The translations under genes were made by a program, and so were the position numbers. Below are positions 42,389 through 50,946 of a stretch of DNA of 64,000 bases, piece by piece (position 1 is the stretch's first letter; each line of letters starts with the position of its first letter). Origin of the DNA: Conchiformibius sp. (lineage in GTDB: Bacteria > Pseudomonadota > Gammaproteobacteria > Burkholderiales > Neisseriaceae); the NCBI GenBank assembly GCA_029984035.1, contig JASBYJ010000005.1, positions 62,001 through 126,000 of the forward strand, in the 5' to 3' direction. The notes below the pieces were generated by a model. That model made no database searches. It was not told the origin of the DNA and saw only the letters and a program-made list of their open reading frames with translations.

Positions 42389-43543
42389 ATGCAAAACCAT
42401 ACCCTTCCGCCGCTATCTCAAGAAGCACAATCGGCTTCCGACACAATGACGGCATTCATTAAAAAAGAAATCAGCGGCCAACAAAACGGCATTCCGTTTT
42501 CACGGTTTATGGAATTGGTTCTATACACTCCCCAATACGGCTATTACACGGGCGGTTCGCACAAAATCGGAACAGGCGGCGACTTTATTACCGCCCCCGA
42601 ACTCAGCCCACTGTTTGCACAGACTTTAGCACGACAAATCCAACCTCTTTTAAACCAAACTTCCGGCAATCTCTACGAATTCGGAGCAGGAACGGGAACA
42701 CTGGCGACAGGCTTGCTCAATGCCCTTTCAGGCAGCATCAACACCTACTACATCATTGAATTGTCACCGCAACTGGCGGAACGGCAACGACAATTCATTG
42801 CACAAAACGCGCCCGAACATATAAGCAAAGTCGTACATCTGGATAAGCTGCCTGAACACTTTGACGGCGTATTGCTCGGCAACGAAGTATTGGACGCCAT
42901 GCCCGTAGAAATCGTAGAACAAGAGAGCAACGCCTTTTACCGTATGAACGTATCGCACAACGGAAAAGACTTTTTCCTATGCCGACAAGCCGTTACCCCG
43001 TCATTGCAACAACAGGCGTCACTTTATTTCCCGCAAACGGAATCCGTTTACCGCAGCGAACTTCATCCGCAACAACACGCGTTCATCCGCACTTTGGCGC
43101 AAAAATTGCAACGCGGAGCCATGATTTGGTTTGACTACGGCTTTGATGCGGCACAGTATTACCATCCCCAACGCAAAGAAGGCACACTCATCGGACACCA
43201 TCTGCACCATGTTGTCCACGACCCGTTTTTCCGCATCGGACTAACCGACCTGACGGCTCACGTTAATTTCACCGATATTGCACAAGCAGGTTGCGATGCC
43301 GGTTTGGACCTAATCGGATACGCCACCCAGGCGAACTTTTTAATCAATCTGGGTATTCTCGAATTATTGGAACGGCAATATCCCGACACCGGCAGCACTG
43401 CCTATATTCAGGCAGCCGCAGCAGTACAAATGCTGCTTGCGCCGCACGAGATGGGCGAACTGTTTAAAGTTATGGCGTTCGGCAAAGACATAGAAGTAGA
43501 TTGGCAAGGTTTCGTAACGGGCGATATTTGCCACAAGCTTTAA
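42389..43543 (+). CDS. SAM-dependent methyltransferase, MidA/NdufAF7 family (DUF185)
   Basis: A 384-residue protein of the DUF185 family, whose eukaryotic member methylates an arginine of respiratory complex I. Seen: FSRFMELVLYTPQYGYYTGG, GTGGDFITAPELSPLFAQ, the SAM loop LYEFGAGTGTLATGLL and GNEVLDAMPVE, all typical. The bacterial target is unknown. It is divergent from the dcw operon; the gap holds an uptake-sequence-like hairpin at 42282-42302. I chose ATG 42389 (MQNHTLPPLS); the upstream extension to 42320 uses a weak start. Confidence 0.85.
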   Translation: MQNHTLPPLSQEAQSASDTMTAFIKKEISGQQNGIPFSRFMELVLYTPQYGYYTGGSHKIGTGGDFITAPELSPLFAQTLARQIQPLLNQTSGNLYEFGAGTGTLATGLLNALSGSINTYYIIELSPQLAERQRQFIAQNAPEHISKVVHLDKLPEHFDGVLLGNEVLDAMPVEIVEQESNAFYRMNVSHNGKDFFLCRQAVTPSLQQQASLYFPQTESVYRSELHPQQHAFIRTLAQKLQRGAMIWFDYGFDAAQYYHPQRKEGTLIGHHLHHVVHDPFFRIGLTDLTAHVNFTDIAQAGCDAGLDLIGYATQANFLINLGILELLERQYPDTGSTAYIQAAAAVQMLLAPHEMGELFKVMAFGKDIEVDWQGFVTGDICHKL

Positions 43544-44009
43544 TAGTCAATATCTTAATAAAATCCATATTGCATACTTTCCCATACCGCACACCAAAAA
43601 CAATCCTCAAAACGGAATATCGGGTACGGCAAGGCGGCCATGCATTAAAACCTAAAGTTATGTTCCTATCCATCCGCATCAGCACGGTCAGACGGAAAAA
43701 AACACCGGACGATACCGTCCTTTCATAAAAAACATTCCCTCAATACACAAATCAAAATGCCTTCAGGCAGCCTGAATGCGTTATTCATAATAAAATTAAT
43801 ATATTATGCATAAATTCGCCCGTTTTGCCGCATCAAGCCGACATTCGGATTGGCAACGGTATCCGAAACTTTTTCAGGCAGGCGGAAGCATACCGATACC
43901 GCATGCCGTTCAAGACGAACCCTAGCGCGTTAAAAGATGTTAATGTATGATAGCCTTTTTTAACTGCCTGCCTGAATCCGCTTTCAGGCAGCCTTCGGAG
44001 TAGTGATTC
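43544..44009. other. Intergenic region before the antiporter gene
   Basis: About 465 bases without a supported gene. It holds uptake sequences at about 43761-43775 and 43983-43995 and a related degenerate copy near 43872. Short frames are present on both strands but lack ribosome sites or family resemblance. The promoter for the antiporter probably lies at about 43920-43960. Confidence 0.5.
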
Positions 44010-45386
44010 ATGAATGCAGTGATGTTGGGTGTGCTGGTGATGCTGATTTTGTCGGTGGCACGGGTACACGTCGTATTGAGTTTGGTTGTAGGCGCGTTTG
44101 CGGGCGGCTTGTGGGCGGGTTTGCCTTTGGCCGACAGTGTGGGCGCAAACGGAGAAACCATCCAAGGTGTGATGACCCATTTTCAAAACGGTTTGTCCGG
44201 CGGCGCAAAAATCGCCTTGTCTTACGCCATGCTCGGCGCATTTGCAATGGCCATTACCCATTCGGGCTTGCCCCAGCAAATTGCCGGTGCAGTTATCCGC
44301 AAAATCAACGGCAATCAAAACCGCGATACCATTCCTTCGGGAATCAATATGCTCAAGTGGGGATTGTTGGGCGGCTTGCTGGTTATGGGCGTGATGAGCC
44401 AAAACGTTGTGCCCATCCATATCGCCTTTATCCCTATGATTATTCCGCCGCTATTGTTGGTATTCAACCGCCTGCAAATCGACCGCCGCCTGATTGCCTG
44501 CGTGATTACTTTCGGTTTGGTTACCACTTATATGTTCCTGCCCTACGGCTTCGGGGCGATTTTCCTGCGCGATATTCTGCTGACCAATGTCGATAAAGCG
44601 GGTATGTCCACTCAGGGCATCAATGTGATGCAGGCGATGGCGATACCTGCTTTGGGCATGGTATGCGGTCTGATACTGGCGTTTATCCACTACCGCAAAC
44701 CGCGTGTTTACCAAGACAAACCGGCCGGCCACAGCAGCAATCAAGACGCAGCGGACGAACCTAAAATCTCTTCCTACCGCAGCTTGGTTGCGGCCGCCGC
44801 CATCGCTGCATGCTTCGTTATCCAGTTGAAATACGACAACCTGCTGTTAGGTGCGATGATTGGTTTTGCCGTATTCATGATGCTGGGCGTTGTGCGCCGC
44901 AACGAAGCCGATACGGTCTTCAACAACGGTATCAAAATGATGGCAATGATTGGCTTTATTATGATTGCCGCCCAAGGTTTTGCCGAAGTCATGAAAGCCA
45001 CAGACGAAATCAAACCTTTGGTGGAAGCCAGTGCAGCCATGTTTGCAGGCAGCAAAGCCGCCGCTGCGTTTGCCATGTTGCTGGTGGGGCTTTTGGTTAC
45101 CATGGGCATCGGCAGCTCTTTCTCCACCCTGCCGATTATCGCCGCCATTTATGTTCCGCTATGCATCAGCTTGGGCTTCTCGCCGATGGCAACCATTGCC
45201 ATTATCGGCACGGCAGGTGCACTGGGCGATGCCGGTTCTCCCGCTTCTGATTCGACACTCGGCCCGACTATGGGTCTGAATAGTGACGGACAGCACGACC
45301 ATATGCGCGACAGCGTTATCCCCACCTTCATCCACTACAACATTCCCCTGTTTATCGCAGGCTGGATTGCCGCCTTGGTTTTGTGA
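44010..45386 (+). CDS. Na+/H+ antiporter-family membrane transporter
   Basis: A 458-residue protein with about twelve hydrophobic helices of the NhaC-like / ion transporter superfamily. Typical segments: VVGAFAGGLWAGLPLADSV, GALGDAGSPASDSTLGPTMG near the C-terminus and GIGSSFSTLPIIAAIY. Members are annotated as Na+/H+ antiporters, though some relatives move amino acids. Its TGA overlaps the ATG of slyX by one base. Confidence 0.8.
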   Translation: MNAVMLGVLVMLILSVARVHVVLSLVVGAFAGGLWAGLPLADSVGANGETIQGVMTHFQNGLSGGAKIALSYAMLGAFAMAITHSGLPQQIAGAVIRKINGNQNRDTIPSGINMLKWGLLGGLLVMGVMSQNVVPIHIAFIPMIIPPLLLVFNRLQIDRRLIACVITFGLVTTYMFLPYGFGAIFLRDILLTNVDKAGMSTQGINVMQAMAIPALGMVCGLILAFIHYRKPRVYQDKPAGHSSNQDAADEPKISSYRSLVAAAAIAACFVIQLKYDNLLLGAMIGFAVFMMLGVVRRNEADTVFNNGIKMMAMIGFIMIAAQGFAEVMKATDEIKPLVEASAAMFAGSKAAAAFAMLLVGLLVTMGIGSSFSTLPIIAAIYVPLCISLGFSPMATIAIIGTAGALGDAGSPASDSTLGPTMGLNSDGQHDHMRDSVIPTFIHYNIPLFIAGWIAALVL

Positions 45387-45601
45387 TGAACGAAACGGAA
45401 CAACGCTTAAACGAACTGGAAATCAGGCTGGCATTGCAAGACGACTTGCTGGACAGCCTGAACCGCAACTTAGTCCGCATACAGCAAACCCTAGAGTTGC
45501 AACAAAGCCAGTTGCGCCTGCTGTATCAGAAAATGCAGCACCAACAGGAAGACAACGGCAAACCTTATTCCCTTGCCGACGAAATTCCCCCGCATTATTA
45601 A
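45386..45601 (+). CDS. slyX: SlyX family protein
   Basis: A 71-residue coiled-coil protein: ELEIRLALQDDLLDSLNRNL followed by heptad-like QQTLELQQSQLRLLYQKMQ and the conserved end LADEIPPHY. The function is unknown; the SlyX family is widespread. A GTG one codon earlier is an alternative start. It is coupled to the antiporter gene and followed by a terminator. Confidence 0.9.
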   Translation: MNETEQRLNELEIRLALQDDLLDSLNRNLVRIQQTLELQQSQLRLLYQKMQHQQEDNGKPYSLADEIPPHY

Positions 45602-45604
45602 ACA

Positions 45605-45638
45605 TAGGCTGCCTGAAACCTTCAGGCAGCCTGTTTTG
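45605..45638 (+). terminator. Terminator after slyX from inverted uptake sequences
   Basis: AGGCTGCCTGAA, three-base loop region, TTCAGGCAGCCT, then GTTTTG. It begins a few bases after the slyX stop. Confidence 0.9.
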
Positions 45639-45653
45639 ACTGTTATACCAACC

Positions 45654-47258
45654 ATGCAGATACCCGTTTACGCTTGGGCGGCACCGCCCAAACTCACCGA
45701 ACTCGACCATTTTCTCCGACAACACCCGCATGCCAAACATCTCGTTTTCTGCCTGAAACAACCCGTTTTCCCCGATTTCACGCCGCAGCCCAACCATGCA
45801 ACCCTGGCCCGCATTCTACAAAACGCCCTACGCTGCCTGAATTTCACCGCCCCCCAATACCTACCCGAACTCCTTCCCAACACAGACTTATGGCTGCTTC
45901 CGCAAGAACACGCCCACAAACTGTACCAACACTTTCACCCACATCCCGTCATCTGGCAAACCGAAGCCATTGCACAACACACCCCGCAGATTCCCAAACC
46001 ATGGCAAAGGCTGCCTGAAAAACCACCGCACGCCGACACACCGCACGTTCTCATTATCGGCGCAGGCATTGCAGGCGCAGCCACCGCATACGAATGTGCC
46101 AAGCGCGGTGCACACGTTACCGTACTGGAAGCACACGAACCCGCACAAGCCGCTTCAGGCAACCGCCAAGGGCTGCTGTATGCCAAAATCTCAGCACACC
46201 CGACCGAACAAACCGAACTTCTACTGGCTGGCTACGGTTACACACGCCGCCTGCTCGAACAACTGCTACCCGAACAAAACACATGGGGCGCAAGCGGCGT
46301 ACTGCATCTCGACCATAATCAAGCCGAAACGCAACGCAACCTGGCGCTCTCGCAGCACACACACCACAGCCATCTATACCGATACCTCACAGCCCAAGAA
46401 GCCACTACCGTTACCGGCATTCCCCAACAGCACGGTGGACTGTTCTGGCCGCAAGGCGTGTGGCTCAATCCCGCCTCACTCATACACCGACTACTGCAAC
46501 ACCCCAATATCCGACTGCATGCCCACACCCCCCTCCAAACCGTACACCACGATGGCAAAAACTGGCAGGCACACACACCCGACACCATCTTTTCAGGCAG
46601 CCACATCGTCTTCTGCACAGGAGCAGACAGCCGCCGCGTACCGATTATCAACGACTTTCCCTTCCAATACATACGCGGACAAACCACCCTGTGCACAGCC
46701 ACTTCAGGCAGCCTGAAACTACGTACCGCACTTTCGGGCGCATCCTACATTTCCCCCGCATGGCAAGACTCACACTGTTTCGGAGCCAGTTTCACCCCCA
46801 ACAACTGCGACAACACCTTACAAACCGGCGATGACGAGCACAACCGCCAAGCATTGGCCGTACTCTCTCCCTACTTAAACGAACACCTGCTTTCAGGCAG
46901 CCTGAGCGGCGGACACGCCGCCGTACGCAGCGACTGCTACGACCATCTGCCCGCCGTAGGCGCATTAGGCAACCCCGCCGCCATGCAGCGGCTATACGCC
47001 AAACTCGCCCACGATAAAAACTACCGTATCAACACCCCCTGTCCCTACCTGCCCAATGCCTACGCCAATACCGCACACGGCAGCCGCGGATTGGCGACCG
47101 CACCCATTTGCGCGGCCGAAATCGCAGCACACATTTGCGGCACGCCCAAACCTTTATCAGAAAGGCTGCGTCTCGCACTTAACCCTAATCGACTGATTAT
47201 AAGAAAGATAACACATCCGAAAAGTCAAACGCCCAATCCCTCTTGTCAGGCAGCCTGA
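45654..47258 (+). CDS. mnmC: MnmC-like FAD-dependent tRNA cmnm5(s2)U oxidase, methyltransferase domain absent
   Basis: A 534-residue protein. The large C-terminal part is an FAD-dependent oxidoreductase with GxGxxG in VLIIGAGIAGAATAYECAKR (about residue 130), then ASGNRQGLLYAKISAHPTEQ, which is specific for the MnmC oxidase domain that converts cmnm5U34 to nm5U34 in tRNA. Classical MnmC carries a methyltransferase domain of about 240 residues in front. Here the N-terminal 125 residues show no SAM motif and may be unrelated or degenerate. The methyl step would need a separate MnmD. The 3' end and interior contain several uptake sequences, so some C-terminal residues (NPSCQAA) derive from one. 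Confidence 0.8.
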   Translation: MQIPVYAWAAPPKLTELDHFLRQHPHAKHLVFCLKQPVFPDFTPQPNHATLARILQNALRCLNFTAPQYLPELLPNTDLWLLPQEHAHKLYQHFHPHPVIWQTEAIAQHTPQIPKPWQRLPEKPPHADTPHVLIIGAGIAGAATAYECAKRGAHVTVLEAHEPAQAASGNRQGLLYAKISAHPTEQTELLLAGYGYTRRLLEQLLPEQNTWGASGVLHLDHNQAETQRNLALSQHTHHSHLYRYLTAQEATTVTGIPQQHGGLFWPQGVWLNPASLIHRLLQHPNIRLHAHTPLQTVHHDGKNWQAHTPDTIFSGSHIVFCTGADSRRVPIINDFPFQYIRGQTTLCTATSGSLKLRTALSGASYISPAWQDSHCFGASFTPNNCDNTLQTGDDEHNRQALAVLSPYLNEHLLSGSLSGGHAAVRSDCYDHLPAVGALGNPAAMQRLYAKLAHDKNYRINTPCPYLPNAYANTAHGSRGLATAPICAAEIAAHICGTPKPLSERLRLALNPNRLIIRKITHPKSQTPNPSCQAA

Positions 47259-47342
47259 AACCACTCCTCATTTAAGGCACATTTAGACAGTACACCAATA
47301 TAATCATATAATCGGCATCTCTTTTAAGCAGGACATCTCATC

Positions 47343-47555
47343 ATGCAAAACCTTATCCTAAACATCAACGGTATGACTTGCGGCGGCTGTGCCAAAAGCG
47401 TCAGCAAAGTTTTATTGTCAGTAAACGGCGTACAATCTGCGGAAGTCGATTTTGCCGGCGCGCGGGCGGCAGTGGTATTCGATAACAAGCAAACAGATAT
47501 CCACGCGCTGATTTCGGCCGTTGAAGAAGCGGGATTCGAGGCATCGGCAGCATAG
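47343..47555 (+). CDS. Copper chaperone-like heavy-metal-associated domain protein
   Basis: A 70-residue single HMA domain with the metal-binding motif GMTCGGC (Cys at about residues 13 and 16) and the end EEAGFEAS. It resembles CopZ and carries Cu(I) to partner ATPases; no copper ATPase is in the window. A second HMA-like protein at 53912-54112 lacks the cysteines. Confidence 0.9.
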   Translation: MQNLILNINGMTCGGCAKSVSKVLLSVNGVQSAEVDFAGARAAVVFDNKQTDIHALISAVEEAGFEASAA

Positions 47556-47671
47556 AGCTGCTTAGCATCTTTCCCGCTCATTTTTATTTCCGTTTCAAAC
47601 CGCTGAGTGCCGCTTTGCGGTTTAAGCATTTATTATCTCTGAATAATCTCATCTCCATAAGGAACCAACCC

Positions 47672-49651
47672 ATGCCGAACCCCGTTGCCGATGCTTTGCG
47701 TTTTCTTTCCATGGACATGGTCGAACAGGCCAACTCCGGACACCCCGGCGCACCGATGGGCATGGCGGACATGGCCGCCGTGCTGTGGCGCGAATTTCTG
47801 CGCCACAACCCCGCCAATCCGCAGTTTGCCGACCGCGACCGCTTTGTTTTGTCCAACGGCCACGCTTCCGCGCTGCTCTACAGCCTGCTGCATTTGAGCG
47901 GCTACAACGTCTCCGCCGACGATTTGAAAAACTTCCGCCAACTGCACAGCAAAACGCCCGGTCACCCCGAATACGGCTACACGGACGGCGTGGAAACCAC
48001 CACCGGCCCGCTCGGACAAGGCATTGCCAATGCCGTGGGCATGGCGTTGGCGGAAAAAATCCTCGCCGCCGAGTTCAACCGCGACGGTTTGGACATCGTC
48101 AACCACCACACCTACGTTTTTCTCGGCGACGGCTGCCTGATGGAAGGCGTGTCGCACGAAGCCTGTTCGCTGGCAGGCACGCTGGGCTTGGGCAAACTGA
48201 TTGTTTTGTATGACGACAACAATATTTCCATTGACGGCAAAGTGGACGGCTGGTTTACCGAAAACATTCCGCAGCGTTTTGAAAGTTACGGCTGGCACGT
48301 TGTGCCGAATGTGGACGGACACGATGCCGAAGCCGTCCGCGCCGCCATTCAGGCAGCCCGCGACAACACCGAGCAGCCGTCCATTATTTGTTGCAAAACC
48401 GTGATTGGCAAAGGCGCGGCAACCAAAGCGGGCAGCCACAAAACCCACGGCGCACCGCTCGGCGCGGACGAAATCGCCGCCACCCGCACCGCTTTGGGCT
48501 GGACGCAGCCGCCGTTTGCCGTGCCGGACGACATTCGCGCCGCTTGGGACGCGCACGCGCGCGGCGCGGAACTGGAAAACGCTTGGAACGCCAAATTCGC
48601 CGAATACCGCGCCCGTTTCCCCGAATTGGCGGCGGAATTTGAACGGCGCACGGCGGGCAGGCTGCCTGAAAACTTTGCCGCCCACGTTCAGGCAGCCTTG
48701 CAAAGCGTTTGCGAAAAAGGCGAAAAAATCGCCACCCGCAAAGCCAGTCAAAACAGCATTGAAATCTTGGCGCAAGTGTTGCCCGAATTGGTCGGCGGTT
48801 CGGCGGACTTGACCCCGTCCAATCTCACCGATTGGTCCAACAGCGTGGCGGTCAGCCGCGACACGGGCGGCAATTATATCCACTACGGCGTGCGCGAATT
48901 CGGCATGGCGGCGGTGATGAACGGCATGGCGCTGCACGGCGGCGTGAAGCCCTTCGGCGCGACTTTCCTGATGTTCAGCGAATACGCCCGCAACGCCCTG
49001 CGTATGGCGGCGTTGATGAAAATCAATCCCGTGTTTGTGTTCACCCACGATTCCATCGGCTTGGGCGAAGACGGCCCTACGCACCAACCCGTTGAACAGA
49101 TTGCCACTTTGCGCCTGATTCCGAATATGGACGTGTGGCGGCCGTGCGATACCGCCGAAAGTTTGACCGCATGGGCGCAAGCGGTGCAGGCGCAAGAGCG
49201 TCCGAGCTGCCTGATTTTCAGCCGTCAAAACCTGCCCTTTGTGGCGCGTGATGAAACTGCTTTGAACAACATCGTGCGCGGCGGCTACGTTTTGCGCGAA
49301 AGCGACAAGCCGCAAGCCGTCATCATCGCTACGGGTTCGGAAGTGGAACTCGCCCTGAACGCACAAACTTTGCTGGCGGAACAAGGCATTGCCGTGAATG
49401 TGGTGTCCATGCCGTCCACCAATGTGTTTGACCGCCAAGACGTCGCCTACCGCCGCGCCGTGCTGCCTGAACACCTGCCGCGCGTGGCAGTGGAAGCGGG
49501 CGTGTCGGACGGCTGGTACAAATATGTCGGCACGCGCGGCGCAGTCGTTGGCATTGACCGTTTCGGCGAATCCGCGCCCGCCGCCGAATTGTTCCGCGAA
49601 TTTGGCTTTACCGCCGAGCGCGTTGCCGAAACCGTGAAAGCGGTGTTGTGA
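47672..49651 (+). CDS. tkt: Transketolase
   Basis: Thiamine-dependent enzyme of the pentose phosphate pathway, 659 residues. Seen: ADALRFLSMDMVEQANSGHP, GPLGQGIANAVGMA, the thiamine diphosphate motif LGDGCLMEG and the C-terminal FGMAAVMNGMALHGG and TREG-equivalent region. The ATG at 47672 has AAGGAA upstream. The gene is visibly GC-rich relative to its upstream neighbours. Its stop overlaps the GTG start of the thioredoxin-like gene (GTGA). Confidence 0.97.
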   Translation: MPNPVADALRFLSMDMVEQANSGHPGAPMGMADMAAVLWREFLRHNPANPQFADRDRFVLSNGHASALLYSLLHLSGYNVSADDLKNFRQLHSKTPGHPEYGYTDGVETTTGPLGQGIANAVGMALAEKILAAEFNRDGLDIVNHHTYVFLGDGCLMEGVSHEACSLAGTLGLGKLIVLYDDNNISIDGKVDGWFTENIPQRFESYGWHVVPNVDGHDAEAVRAAIQAARDNTEQPSIICCKTVIGKGAATKAGSHKTHGAPLGADEIAATRTALGWTQPPFAVPDDIRAAWDAHARGAELENAWNAKFAEYRARFPELAAEFERRTAGRLPENFAAHVQAALQSVCEKGEKIATRKASQNSIEILAQVLPELVGGSADLTPSNLTDWSNSVAVSRDTGGNYIHYGVREFGMAAVMNGMALHGGVKPFGATFLMFSEYARNALRMAALMKINPVFVFTHDSIGLGEDGPTHQPVEQIATLRLIPNMDVWRPCDTAESLTAWAQAVQAQERPSCLIFSRQNLPFVARDETALNNIVRGGYVLRESDKPQAVIIATGSEVELALNAQTLLAEQGIAVNVVSMPSTNVFDRQDVAYRRAVLPEHLPRVAVEAGVSDGWYKYVGTRGAVVGIDRFGESAPAAELFREFGFTAERVAETVKAVL

Positions 49652-50151
49652 AACGCCAAACCGTTTTACGCCTGTTCAAACAGGCGGGACTGTTTGTGCT
49701 GACGGTGGCGGCGGTGTCGGCATTGACGGACTGGTGGCGCAGTCCCGCCGTGCCGCCCGATGCCGCGCAAATGTTAATGCCCGCTTCGGCGCAAACTTTG
49801 GCGCAGGCCAGCGCAAACGAAACCGTGGTGCTGTATTTTTGGGCGACTTGGTGCGGCGCGTGCCGCCACACCTCGCCCGTGCTGGAACGCTTGCGGCGGG
49901 ACGGCGTGCGCGTGGTCGGCATCGCCCTGCAATCGGGCGGCGATGAAGACGTGCAACGCTATCTGCGCGAACACGGTTTGCATTTCGCCACCCTCAACGA
50001 CCCGCGCGGTGAATTGTCGCGGCGTTGGCAAATCCGCGCCACGCCCACGATTGTGCTGGTGCGCGGCGGCAAGGTGCGCCACAGCACAAGCGGCATTGCG
50101 ACTTATTGGGGTTTGAAAGCGCGGTTGGCGGCGGTGTCGGCTTGGAATTGA
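49648..50151 (+). CDS. Membrane-anchored thioredoxin-like protein (TlpA/ScsD type)
   Basis: A 167-residue protein with an N-terminal signal-anchor (AGLFVLTVAAVSALTDWW) and a periplasmic thioredoxin domain with the active site WCGAC and the cis-Pro region IRATPTIVLV. It is similar to ScsD / protein disulfide oxidoreductases. The start is GTG overlapping the tkt stop, implying translational coupling to a metabolic gene, which is an unusual pairing. It may reduce or oxidise periplasmic thiols, for example in cytochrome c or copper-stress pathways; this is inference. Confidence 0.82.
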   Translation: MKRQTVLRLFKQAGLFVLTVAAVSALTDWWRSPAVPPDAAQMLMPASAQTLAQASANETVVLYFWATWCGACRHTSPVLERLRRDGVRVVGIALQSGGDEDVQRYLREHGLHFATLNDPRGELSRRWQIRATPTIVLVRGGKVRHSTSGIATYWGLKARLAAVSAWN

Positions 50152-50197
50152 GGTGAGGCGTTTTCAGCTTTCACTGTTTTACGGTGTGGATGAAACC

Positions 50198-50234
50198 AAG
50201 AACGCTTTCCATAAAGAAAGCGTTCTTTATTTTC
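50198..50234 (+). terminator. Terminator after the thioredoxin-like gene
   Basis: AAGAACGCTTTC and GAAAGCGTTCTT around a six-base loop, followed by TATTTT: a perfect 12-pair stem. It is 46 bases after the stop. Confidence 0.9.
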
Positions 50235-50946
50235 AGGCTACCTGAAAACAGGAAAACAGTTCGGAATAAGGTTTTCAATGCTGCTTTTTGTTTAGGCTGT
50301 GTTGCAAGATTTGATTGATATGACTACAAACAGATTATGTAAAAACATTTTACTTTAATGAGAATTCCAACAAATTATTGAAAGATATTTATTTTTTATT
50401 AAATTACACTGCCGCATCAATCTTATTTGAAAACAGAGCTTTTATTTAAACGATTATTTTCCACTAGCTTGGATTGGTTCAGCTCGCATAGGTTGGGTTA
50501 GACAAAACCGTAGCCAACGTTTTTTGTTGAACCTGCTCCAACACTCCAACCCAACCTGCTTGCCTTCAACGCAGATTCCAGTCTGCACAGAAATGACAAC
50601 ATGTATTGCATCAAGCTGAGTTATATAAAGTATCTAAATAATGGCATATCCAATGCGTTCTATTTTCAGGCTGCCTGAAAACCCAAAAAACGGCCGGGAA
50701 GCATTTTTCCAAGCCGTTTTTGTTGGAACAATGATTTTTCCATACCAATTTCAAATTATTCAGTATGTTTCAAAACAAGATGAATAATATTTTCCGGCTG
50801 CTTCTACATCAAAACGGTTGGGATACTTTGTATATCTCAAGCCATTTGCCGATATTATGGGCTGCTACTATTTTTCATCTTAGTTGCCCATCGATATCGA
50901 TTTTCACCGTTTGTTCAAATCACACGACTGATTCGGGTTGCTCTGT
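50235..50946. other. Intergenic region with repeat remnants
   Basis: About 700 AT-rich bases with no supported gene. It contains a degenerate dRS3-like word (50573-50599, GATTCCAGTCTGCACAGAAATG), an uptake sequence at about 50668-50680, and a bidirectional hairpin at 50687-50721 (AAAACGGC ... GCCGTTTT) that can terminate the receptor gene on the minus strand. A 61-codon plus-strand frame at 50765-50950 has no ribosome site and is not credited. Confidence 0.6.

Noticed and set aside
47633..49474. 613-codon open frame opposite tkt
   Set aside because: It is the antisense shadow of GC-rich transketolase coding sequence, with no ribosome site and an improbable His/Arg-rich composition.
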